This document shows, one piece after another, positions 1 to 6,237 of a stretch of 10,777 bases of DNA. Both the position numbers and the translations under genes were made by a program. The notes beneath the pieces are model-generated. The model was not told where the DNA came from. It was given only the letters and a program-made list of their open reading frames with translations, and searched no databases. The first letter of the stretch is position 1, and each line of letters starts with the position of its first letter. Source of the DNA: Phycisphaerales bacterium (GTDB taxonomy: Bacteria > Pseudomonadota > Gammaproteobacteria > Competibacterales > Competibacteraceae); assembly GCA_014879435.1 (NCBI GenBank), contig JACSSB010000333.1, forward strand, positions 1-10,777. Reading direction: 5' to 3'.

Positions 1-120
1 GCTTTCAGGCAAGGGGTCGGTATCAGCTGGCGGCCCCGCGACCTTCGGCGCGCCCAGTCCCGCCATATGTTTCGAGGCCTTATTTAGCAACTCATGCAGA
101 CTATCCTTTGAGAATCCCAT
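1..120 (-). CDS. Possible divergent hypothetical protein, N-terminal fragment
   Basis: An ATG at 120-118 on the - strand opens a frame of 40 codons with no stop before the window edge. The product would begin MGFSKDSLHELLNKASKHMA and continue into a glycine-, alanine- and proline-rich stretch, so it would have a short amphipathic helix and then a flexible segment. I do not recognise a family. No good ribosome binding site is visible: the nearest purine-rich run (AGGACGG) lies 13 or more bases upstream. Its ATG would be only 2 bases from the bioB ATG, head to head, which is an awkward arrangement because each promoter would sit in the other gene. An in-frame ATG at 66-64 is an alternative start. 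The frame may be chance. Confidence 0.22.
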   Translation of the reverse strand, partial: MGFSKDSLHELLNKASKHMAGLGAPKVAGPPADTDPLPES

Positions 121-122
121 CC

Positions 123-1118
123 ATGAACGATACCGTCCTGCTTTCCCCCCAAACTCTAAGCCATCCCCAGCCCACCGTGCGCTCCACTCCTTCCTGGAGC
201 GTCGAAGCGGTGTTGGCGTTGTTTGAACTGCCTTTCGCCGATTTGCTGTTCCAAGCCCAGAAAACGCTGCGTGCGCACTTCGACCCCAACGCGGTGCAAC
301 GCTCGGCTTTGCTGTCGATCAAAACCGGCAATTGTTCCGAAGATTGCAGTTATTGCTCGCAATCCAAGCGCCATCAGACTGGACTGGAGGCCGAAAATCT
401 GCTGTCGCTTGATGATGTGGTGGCCGCTGCCCAGGTTGCCAAGGATAAGGGTGCCAGTCGATTTTGCATGGGAGCCGCTTGGCGTGGCCCCAAGAACAAG
501 GACTTGGAACCAGTGATGGAAATGGTGCGTGCCGTCAAGTCACTGGGACTGGAAACCTGTGTGACCTTGGGGATGCTCAAGGAAGGGCAAGCGGAACAAC
601 TAAAGGCAGCCGGGCTGGATTACTACAACCACAATCTCGACACCGCTCCAGAATTTTACCCAGAGATCGTGAGCACCCACTCTTATCAGGATCGGCTTGA
701 TACCCTGCACAGTGTGCGAGAGGCCGGTCTGAAGGTTTGTTGCGGTGGCATCATCGGCATGGGTGAATCGCGCCTACATCGTGCTGGGCTGATCGCGCAG
801 TTGGCAGCGCTTGATCCCCCGCCGGAATCGGTACCGATCAACGGCTTGGTTCCCATTCCTGGGACTCCACTGGCGAAGAACGAACAACCCGATATCTTCG
901 AGTTCGTCCGCACCATCGCCGCTGCCCGCATCACCATGCCGCGCAGCCATGTGCGACTGTCTGCCGGTCGCGAGCAGATGAGCGAAGCCGAACAAGCCTT
1001 GTGCTTTCTAGCTGGCGCCAATTCGATTTTCTATGGCGATAGGCTGCTGACAACCAGCAATCCGCAGGTGGCAAGCGACAATATTCTGTTCGAGAAACTG
1101 GGCCTGCGCGGCGTGTAA
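123..1118 (+). CDS. bioB: Biotin synthase BioB
   Basis: This radical-SAM enzyme inserts sulfur into dethiobiotin, the last step of biotin synthesis, in the cytoplasm. The 331-residue product has the radical-SAM cluster motif C71-x3-C75-x2-C78 (CSEDCSYC). All ligands expected for the auxiliary [2Fe-2S] cluster that donates the sulfur are present: C115, C146, C206 and R278, each offset by 18 from the E. coli positions. The family motif YNHNLDT is intact. I chose the ATG at 123, which has a weak GAGA element 9 bases upstream. An in-frame TTG at 108 has no ribosome binding site and would add only five residues. The N-terminus is about 18 residues longer than in E. coli. It is the first gene of the bio operon; the bioA start codon follows 15 bases after its stop. 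I saw no BirA operator-like palindrome upstream, but only 122 bases are available. Confidence 0.97.
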   Translation: MNDTVLLSPQTLSHPQPTVRSTPSWSVEAVLALFELPFADLLFQAQKTLRAHFDPNAVQRSALLSIKTGNCSEDCSYCSQSKRHQTGLEAENLLSLDDVVAAAQVAKDKGASRFCMGAAWRGPKNKDLEPVMEMVRAVKSLGLETCVTLGMLKEGQAEQLKAAGLDYYNHNLDTAPEFYPEIVSTHSYQDRLDTLHSVREAGLKVCCGGIIGMGESRLHRAGLIAQLAALDPPPESVPINGLVPIPGTPLAKNEQPDIFEFVRTIAAARITMPRSHVRLSAGREQMSEAEQALCFLAGANSIFYGDRLLTTSNPQVASDNILFEKLGLRGV

Positions 1119-1133
1119 AAGCCAAAGCTACTC

Positions 1134-2456
1134 ATGCCGAACAATGATTGGTTGAACCGCAGCCTGAAGGCGGTTTGGCACCCCTGCACCCAGATGAAGT
1201 TGCACGACACCGGCGCGCTACCGCTGATTCCCGTGGCGCGTGGTGCCGGTGCGTGGTTGTATGATTTCGACGGCCGACGCTATCTGGATGCGATCAGTTC
1301 GTGGTGGGTGAATCTGTTCGGTCATGCCAATCCACGGGTCAATGCCGCTCTCAAGGAGCAACTCGACCAGCTTGAGCATGTGATTCTGGCTGGTTTCACC
1401 CATGCGCCGGTGGTGGAGTTGTCGGAACGCTTGTCGGCCCTGACCGATGGGGTATTGGGGCATTGTTTCTACGCCTCTGACGGCTCAGCGGCAGTAGATA
1501 TCGCCCTAAAAATGTCGCATCACTACTGGCGTAATCGCGGCAAACCCGATAAACGGCGATTCCTCTGTCTAGCCAATAGCTATCACGGCGAGACATTGGG
1601 AGCTTTGGGGGTGAGTGATGTCGGCATGTACAAGGAAGCCTACGAACCACTCTTGCGCCAAGCGGTCATCGTGCCCTCGCCCGATGCACGTCAGGCCGAG
1701 ACGGGAGAGACAGCCGTCGATGTGGCTCGCCGTGCCGCCGCTGGACTGGAAGCGGTGCTTGCCGCCCATCATGAATCGGTCGCCGCGCTGATCGTGGAGC
1801 CGCTGGTGCAGGGAGCTGGCGGCATGGTGATGTACGATCCGGAATATCTGCGACAGGCTCGCGCTCTGTGTGATCGCTATCAGGTCCATCTGATCGCTGA
1901 TGAGATCATGGTGGGTTTCGGTCGTACCGGTACCCTGTTCGCCCATGAGCAGGCCGGTATTCGTCCTGATCTACTCTGTCTGTCCAAAGGGATCACCGCC
2001 GGTTATCTGCCGCTGTCGGTGACCTTGAGTACCGACGAGATCTACAGCGCTTTCTACGATGATCAGCTGACGCGTGGATTCCTGCATTCCCATTCCTACA
2101 CCGGTAATGTACTGGCCTGTCGAGCGGCGCTGACGACCTTGGATATCTTCGCCGAGGATGCAGTGCTGGTGCGCAACCAGCGCTTTGCCGAGCGTTTTAC
2201 AGAATTGTTGGCGCCCTTAGCCCATCATCCGCGTGCGCGTCATTTTCGGCAGCGTGGCATGATCTGGGCGGCCGATATCGATAGTAGCGACCCCAATTTC
2301 CGGGCGCGCTTTTTTCGCGAGGCACTGCAACGTGAATTGCTATTACGGCCACTGGGAACCACCTTGTACTTCATGCCGCCTTACATCCTCAACGATGAGG
2401 AAGCGATTTTACTGGCCGAACGTGCGGTGGCGGCGTTGAACGCTGCGCTAGCATGA
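1134..2456 (+). CDS. bioA: Adenosylmethionine/lysine-8-amino-7-oxononanoate aminotransferase (DAPA synthase) BioA
   Basis: This PLP-dependent class III aminotransferase converts 8-amino-7-oxononanoate (KAPA) to 7,8-diaminononanoate (DAPA). The 440-residue protein has the PLP lysine at K285 (LSKGITAGYLP), the cofactor-site segment YHGETLGALG, the DEIMVGFGRTG segment and the SSWW motif (W57-W58). Two places differ from the E. coli SAM-using enzyme as I recall it. The HPYT motif near the N-terminus reads HPCTQM here, with C18 in place of the substrate-binding tyrosine. The HGPTFMGN segment reads HSHSYTGN (318-325). The second segment, and the GITAGYLP and AFYDD stretches, look closer to Bacillus BioK, which uses lysine as amino donor, so the donor is uncertain. 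The ribosome binding site is weak. The stop overlaps the bioF start by 4 bases (ATGA), which implies translational coupling. Confidence 0.95.
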   Translation: MPNNDWLNRSLKAVWHPCTQMKLHDTGALPLIPVARGAGAWLYDFDGRRYLDAISSWWVNLFGHANPRVNAALKEQLDQLEHVILAGFTHAPVVELSERLSALTDGVLGHCFYASDGSAAVDIALKMSHHYWRNRGKPDKRRFLCLANSYHGETLGALGVSDVGMYKEAYEPLLRQAVIVPSPDARQAETGETAVDVARRAAAGLEAVLAAHHESVAALIVEPLVQGAGGMVMYDPEYLRQARALCDRYQVHLIADEIMVGFGRTGTLFAHEQAGIRPDLLCLSKGITAGYLPLSVTLSTDEIYSAFYDDQLTRGFLHSHSYTGNVLACRAALTTLDIFAEDAVLVRNQRFAERFTELLAPLAHHPRARHFRQRGMIWAADIDSSDPNFRARFFREALQRELLLRPLGTTLYFMPPYILNDEEAILLAERAVAALNAALA

Positions 2457-3619
2457 TCTGGGACGAGCTGGAGGAAGGATTGGCCGGTTTGGCGGCCGAG
2501 GGGCTGTTGCGCCGCCGTCGCACGCTGGATGCGCCCTGTGGCCCGGAAGCCTGGGTCGATGGTCGGCGATTGCTGGCGTTTTGCAGCAACGATTACCTGG
2601 GGCTAGCCAACCATCCGACTCTGGTGGCAGCAGCGCGAGAAGCAGCCGAGCGTTGGGGGGTGGGCAGCGGCGCTTCGCATGTGGTCAGTGGCCACCTGCG
2701 ACCCCATGCGGAGTTAGAGGAACGGCTGGCGGCTTTTGTCGGTCGCGACCGGGCACTGTATTTCGGTGCTGGGTATATGGCCAATCTGGCGATTGTGCCG
2801 ACGCTGGTGGGGCGTGATGATGTCATTTTCGCCGATAAGCTGAATCATGCCTCGTTGATCGATGCCGCCCAACTGGCGCGTGCCGAGCATCGGCGTTATC
2901 CGCATAATGACATGGAGGCGCTCGCCCATGGCTTGCAGCGGAGTTCAGCCCGGCGCAAGCTGATTTTGAGCGATGCGGTATTCAGCATGGATGGTGATTT
3001 GGCGCCATTGCCGGAACTGTTCGAGCTGGCCGAACGCTTCGATGCCTGGTTGGTGATCGATGACGCCCACGGTTTTGGCGTGCTCGGTCCAAGTGGCCGG
3101 GGTAGTTTGGCCCATTTTGCATTGCCGCCCTCGCCACGGCTGATCCTGATGGGGACGCTGGGCAAGGCGGCGGGCGGGTCCGGTGCGTTCGTAGCGGGGG
3201 ATGGGCGGGTCATCGAGTGGCTGGCGCAGCGGGCGCGATCCTATATTTTTACCACGGCCTCCAGCCCGATCATGGCCGCCGTGTTGTTAGCCAGCTTGGT
3301 GCTGATCGCCGAAGGTGATGCGCGACGTGCGCATCTACAACAGTTGATCGCTCATTTGCGTACGGGACTTACGGGCCTGCCGTGGCGTCAATTGCCCTCC
3401 TTAACGGCGATTCAGCCGTTGCTGGTCGGCGACAACGAAGCTGCGGTGAGACTGTCCGAGCGTCTACTCGAACGGGGTCTGTGGGTACCGGCCATCCGTC
3501 CGCCCACTGTCCCGGTTGGAACTGCCCGCCTGCGCATTTCTTTATCGTCCGCGCACGAAATAACCCAACTGGACGCGCTTATCGCGGCTTTGCGTGACTG
3601 TGTCGATCCTGCGCACTGA
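2453..3619 (+). CDS. bioF: 8-amino-7-oxononanoate synthase BioF
   Basis: This PLP enzyme of the alpha-oxoamine synthase family condenses pimeloyl-ACP (or -CoA) with L-alanine, releasing CO2, to give KAPA. The 388-residue length fits the family (E. coli has 384). Diagnostic segments are SNDYLGLANHP (45-55), KLNHASLIDA with H132, IDDAHGFGVLG with D204 and H206, and the Schiff-base lysine K238 in TLGKAAGGSG. Every expected catalytic residue is present. The ATG overlaps the bioA stop (ATGA), and the 3' end overlaps the start of bioC by 26 bases. In pseudomonads bioH lies between bioF and bioC; here that slot is closed by the overlap. Confidence 0.96.
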   Translation: MIWDELEEGLAGLAAEGLLRRRRTLDAPCGPEAWVDGRRLLAFCSNDYLGLANHPTLVAAAREAAERWGVGSGASHVVSGHLRPHAELEERLAAFVGRDRALYFGAGYMANLAIVPTLVGRDDVIFADKLNHASLIDAAQLARAEHRRYPHNDMEALAHGLQRSSARRKLILSDAVFSMDGDLAPLPELFELAERFDAWLVIDDAHGFGVLGPSGRGSLAHFALPPSPRLILMGTLGKAAGGSGAFVAGDGRVIEWLAQRARSYIFTTASSPIMAAVLLASLVLIAEGDARRAHLQQLIAHLRTGLTGLPWRQLPSLTAIQPLLVGDNEAAVRLSERLLERGLWVPAIRPPTVPVGTARLRISLSSAHEITQLDALIAALRDCVDPAH

Positions 3620-4412
3620 CCCGCCTCCCACGCTGCCGGCCAAGCAACGTATTCAGCAAGCCTTTGATCGGGCGGCAGCGACCTATGATGCCGCCGCCGA
3701 TGTTCAGCGCGAGGTCTGCGATCAATTGGCGTTTTACCTGGATCAGTCGGGTATTGCACACGATCCCGCTGCCATCGTCGATGCGGGTTGTGGTACCGGT
3801 TACGAGGTGTTTTGGCTGCGCCAGCGTTGGCCGCGTGCTCAGCTGACGCTGATCGATTTCGCGCCCAGTATGTTGGCGGCCGCTCGTACCCATGATGCTG
3901 AAGCCGCACTGATTTGCGCCGATATCGAAGCCCTGCCCTTGATGGATGCGAGTTTCGACGTGTACTGGTCCAGCTTGGCTTGGCAATGGAACGATCCCAT
4001 CTGCTGTCTGGCCGAAGCGGGGCGAGTGCTGAAATCTGGAGGGGTGCTGGCGGTCGCTACTTTGGGAACCGACAATTTTCCCGAATTACGCCAAGCATTT
4101 GCCGAAGTTGATGAGTACCACCATGTATTGGCGATTGCACCGCCTGAGCGATTACTGGCCGAATGCCAAACCGGCAGTTGGCGGCTCTGTGTTTGGCAGC
4201 GGCAACCGGTACGTCGATACTATCCCGATCTGCGCACGCTGCTGCGGGCGGTCAAGGCGGTTGGGGCGCGCGAAGTCGAGCAGCGTCGGCCCACGCCCCT
4301 GAGTCGCGGTGCCTGGCAGGCCATTACCGCACGCTACGAACGGCTGCGGCAAAGCGCCGGTTTACCACTGAGTTACGATGTGGTGTGGCTGATCGCCACC
4401 AAAACAGATTGA
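3594..4412 (+). CDS. bioC: Malonyl-[acyl-carrier protein] O-methyltransferase BioC
   Basis: BioC uses SAM to methylate the free carboxyl of malonyl-ACP, disguising it so that fatty-acid synthase can extend it to pimeloyl-ACP methyl ester. The class I methyltransferase fold is shown by motif I at VDAGCGTG (62-69) and the LIDFAPSMLAAA segment that follows. The C-terminal part keeps the BioC pattern DLRTLLRAVKAVGA and ends with a hydrophobic strand, as in E. coli. The product is 272 residues against about 251 in E. coli, with the extra length mainly at the N-terminus. I chose the GTG at 3594; a second GTG at 3600 is equally possible. Neither has a clear ribosome binding site, so translation is probably coupled to bioF, which it overlaps. 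bioD begins 9 bases after its stop. Confidence 0.93.
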   Translation: MTVSILRTDPPPTLPAKQRIQQAFDRAAATYDAAADVQREVCDQLAFYLDQSGIAHDPAAIVDAGCGTGYEVFWLRQRWPRAQLTLIDFAPSMLAAARTHDAEAALICADIEALPLMDASFDVYWSSLAWQWNDPICCLAEAGRVLKSGGVLAVATLGTDNFPELRQAFAEVDEYHHVLAIAPPERLLAECQTGSWRLCVWQRQPVRRYYPDLRTLLRAVKAVGAREVEQRRPTPLSRGAWQAITARYERLRQSAGLPLSYDVVWLIATKTD

Positions 4413-4421
4413 CCGAGTTCG

Positions 4422-5111
4422 ATGAAACACGCTTTTTTCGTAACGGGCACTGACACCGATACGGGTAAGACCCATGTGACGTGCGCCTTGTTGCATGCCA
4501 CCCGCCGCCAGGGTTGGACGGCCGTGGGCATGAAGCCGATCGCAGCGGGTATCGAGGATGACGGGCACAATGGTGATGTGGTGCGCTTGATGGCAGCCAG
4601 TTCCACGACGCCTCCGCTCGATTGGGTCACTCCCTTTTTATACGCCCCCTTCATCGCGCCACATATCGCCGCTCGCGAGGCGGGTCGCCCCATTGAGATC
4701 AGAGTGATCCAACAGGCGTTGGAACGTCTGCAAAGCTTGGCCGATGTGGTGTGGGTGGAAGGTGTTGGCGGGTTTCGAGTGCCACTGGACGAATGCTACG
4801 ACACGGCCGATTTGGCGTGCATTTTAGCGCTGCCGGTGGTACTGGTGGTGGGGATGCGTCTGGGGTGTCTTAATCATGCGCTGCTGACCGCCGAAGCGAT
4901 CTCCCGGCAAGGATTGACATTGGCGGGTTGGATCGCCAATCGCATCGATCCAGCCATGGCCTACTTCGAGGAGAATCTCGACACGCTTCGCACTCGGTTG
5001 GACGCGCCATTATTGGGGGTAATCCCGCATGGCAGTTCTCCCGAGCAGGTGGCGCCACTGCTGCATTTATCGGTTTTACCGGGCTTTGACACCGCCCTCG
5101 CGTCGGTCTGA
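4422..5111 (+). CDS. bioD: ATP-dependent dethiobiotin synthetase BioD
   Basis: BioD carboxylates DAPA and closes the ureido ring with ATP to give dethiobiotin. The 229-residue protein has the family P-loop GTDTDTGKT with K16 and T17, the substrate segment GMKPIAAG with K38, D52 in the GHNGDV segment, and the second signature VEGVGGFRVPL with E112. The E. coli counterparts read GTDTEVGKT and VEGAGGLLVPL, so both motifs are slightly altered but keep the catalytic residues. It is the last gene of the bio operon. After its stop come a small hairpin and then the strong palindromic terminator at 5240-5265. Confidence 0.95.
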   Translation: MKHAFFVTGTDTDTGKTHVTCALLHATRRQGWTAVGMKPIAAGIEDDGHNGDVVRLMAASSTTPPLDWVTPFLYAPFIAPHIAAREAGRPIEIRVIQQALERLQSLADVVWVEGVGGFRVPLDECYDTADLACILALPVVLVVGMRLGCLNHALLTAEAISRQGLTLAGWIANRIDPAMAYFEENLDTLRTRLDAPLLGVIPHGSSPEQVAPLLHLSVLPGFDTALASV

Positions 5112-5123
5112 GCGCAATCCTGA

Positions 5124-5141
5124 GCACCGCTACTACGGTGC
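5124..5141 (+). other. Small hairpin just after bioD
   Basis: GCACCG and CGGTGC form a perfect 6-base-pair stem with a 6-base loop, beginning 12 bases after the bioD stop. No T-run follows, so it is not a convincing terminator; it could act as a 3'-end RNA stabiliser. A competing pairing of GCGCA (5112-5116) with TGCGC (5139-5143) is possible. The rest of the bioD to csp gap (5142-5239) shows no gene that I can support. Confidence 0.3.
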
Positions 5142-5239
5142 GCACTGATCAGAAATAGCGATCAATTCCTCTGAGCGATGACCCACACAGTAGGCGTAGA
5201 TCCGCGCATGTCTATCCAGAATATTTTGTGGCCAGAATA

Positions 5240-5265
5240 GAAAAGCCCGGCTAGCCGGGCTTTTC
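5240..5265. terminator. Bidirectional rho-independent terminator between bioD and csp
   Basis: The sequence is a perfect 26-base palindrome. Its core is AGCCCGGC/GCCGGGCT, flanked by A4 on the left and T4 on the right. Read on + it is a GC-rich stem followed by TTTT, ending the bio operon. Read on - it is the same stem followed by TTTT, ending csp. It sits between two convergent genes, 44 bases beyond the csp stop. Confidence 0.9.
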
Positions 5266-5266
5266 G

Positions 5267-5293
5267 AAAAACTGGACGTTAAAAACTGGACGT
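5267..5293. repeat. Tandem 13-base repeat in the csp 3' region
   Basis: AAAAACTGGACGT occurs at 5267-5279 and again, exactly, at 5281-5293, separated by one T (period 14). The second copy continues into the palindrome GGACGTCC (5288-5295). It lies between the csp stop and the shared terminator, so the csp transcript would carry two copies of ACGTCCAGUUUUU. A short slippage duplication is the simplest explanation. Confidence 0.85.
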
Positions 5294-5308
5294 CCGAAGG
5301 AAAGAAGT

Positions 5309-5521
5309 TTAACCCTGATCCAGGGGCTTGATATTGGTTGCCTGTTTTCCTTTTGGCCCTACGGTGACATCAAAGGAAACCTTCTGATTTTCCTTGAGTG
5401 TTTTGAAACCACGCGCCTGAATCGCGGAAAAATGTGCAAACACGTCGTCGCCGCCGTTATCGGGCGTGATGAAGCCGAACCCCTTGGATTCGTTAAACCA
5501 TTTGACGGTGCCAGTGACCAT
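5309..5521 (-). CDS. Cold-shock domain protein (CspA family)
   Basis: This 70-residue single cold-shock domain protein binds single-stranded RNA and DNA and acts as an RNA chaperone. The N-terminus MVTGTVKWFNESKGFGFI is typical of the family. RNP1 (KGFGFI, residues 13-18) and RNP2 (VFAHF, 27-31) carry the aromatic binding residues W8, F15, F17, F28 and F31. The length equals that of E. coli CspA (70). I chose the ATG at 5521 because the conserved domain starts there; AGGA lies about 11 bases upstream. The gene has its own promoter and a long leader, and it converges on the bio operon. It could be a cold-induced or a constitutive (CspC/E-like) member; sequence alone does not decide, so I give no symbol. 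Confidence 0.95.
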   Translation of the reverse strand: MVTGTVKWFNESKGFGFITPDNGGDDVFAHFSAIQARGFKTLKENQKVSFDVTVGPKGKQATNIKPLDQG

Positions 5522-5680
5522 ATTGTTGCATTTCCTGAGAACTAAAGAGTATTGGAATAACTGGGCATATATGCCCAAGAAGCCGCACGAATTCAAGACG
5601 GGGAACATGACGAACTGAATAACCGATAAATGGAGGTTGTTACAGCAAGCGAACAAATTCACGGCTTGAAAATCACACGC
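5522..5680 (-). promoter_or_regulatory. Long 5' leader of the csp mRNA with a 16-base palindrome
   Basis: From the predicted transcription start near 5680 to the ATG, the leader is about 159 bases, close to the leader length known for E. coli cspA. It contains the perfect palindrome TGGGCATATATGCCCA (5562-5577), able to form a hairpin about 40 bases before the start codon, and a CCTCC element (minus strand, near 5632-5636). No clear copy of the E. coli cold box was found. The leader is likely structured and may control translation with temperature. Confidence 0.5.
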
Positions 5681-5686
5681 GCTGAA

Positions 5687-5715
5687 ACTATAGGCGAAGC
5701 CCATCGACAGGGCAA
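5687..5715 (-). promoter_or_regulatory. Predicted sigma-70 promoter of csp
   Basis: On the - strand, TTGCCC (5715-5710) and TATAGT (5692-5687) are separated by 17 bases. The -10 matches the consensus at 5 of 6 positions and the -35 at 4 of 6. An A-rich stretch (AAAAACAACAAAACAAC) lies further upstream and could act as an UP-like element. It places the start site in the rimI-csp gap. Confidence 0.6.
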
Positions 5716-5765
5716 GCTGATTTTCCTACTGATCGTTGTTTTGTTGTTTTTATGCGTATATCGAC

Positions 5766-6236
5766 TCATAGCGACTTGGCCATTACCAAGGCGTCTTCCC
5801 GTCCCTTAGTGGCGGGATAATAGCCCGGCCGCACCCCGATTTCGCAGAAGCCAGCGGATTGGTAAAGCCGCAAGGCAGGAGTGTTGGTGGGACGGACCTC
5901 CAAGAATATGGTTTGCACCTTGGCGGCATGCGCCAGCCCAAGCAGGTGATCCAAGGTGCGCTGTGCCAGCCCGTGCCCTCTCAATTCTGGGCGCACGCAG
6001 AGATTGAGAATATGGGCTTCATCAGCTGCCGCCGACATGATGCCGTAGCTTTGGATAAAACCGTGCGAGGTTTCCATCACTTGGCAGTGGTAACCCACGC
6101 GGATGCAGTCGCGGAAGATGCCTTCGGTCCAAGAGAATTCATAAGCACGTCTCTCGATCGCGATGACTTCTCGAAGATCGGCGTAGCTCATGTTCCGAAA
6201 CCAGCCAGTCTGGGGTTTCCGTGATGGATTTTTCAA
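5766..6236 (-). CDS. rimI: Ribosomal protein S18-alanine N-acetyltransferase RimI
   Basis: RimI, a GNAT-family enzyme, acetylates the N-terminal alanine of ribosomal protein S18 using acetyl-CoA. The 156-residue product shows the acetyl-CoA loop RPELRGHGLAQR (82-93), the LEVRPTNTPALRLYQSAGF segment with the expected catalytic E113 and Y125 (E. coli E103 and Y115), and the C-terminal GYYPATKGREDALVM. I chose a TTG start at 6236-6234: a perfect GGAGGT lies 7 bases upstream and the codon comes 1 base after the uracil-glycosylase stop. The next ATG (codon 16) would remove the first beta strand (WFRNM), and ATGs upstream at 6263 and 6290 lie inside the preceding gene. It is the last gene of the leuA operon. 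No terminator was seen before csp. Confidence 0.94.
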   Translation of the reverse strand: MKNPSRKPQTGWFRNMSYADLREVIAIERRAYEFSWTEGIFRDCIRVGYHCQVMETSHGFIQSYGIMSAAADEAHILNLCVRPELRGHGLAQRTLDHLLGLAHAAKVQTIFLEVRPTNTPALRLYQSAGFCEIGVRPGYYPATKGREDALVMAKSL

Positions 6237-6237
6237 C

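Noticed and set aside
1..122. BirA-type biotin operator or BioR-type box upstream of bioB
   Set aside because: I looked for a TTGTAAACC-like palindrome and for TTATCTATAA-like boxes and found neither. Candidate -10 elements were too weak to call.
5522..5704. In-frame upstream extension of csp to a 131-residue protein
   Set aside because: The extra 61 residues are cysteine- and phenylalanine-rich with no known domain, have no ribosome binding site, and start upstream of the predicted transcription start near 5680. The cold-shock domain begins exactly at the ATG at 5521.
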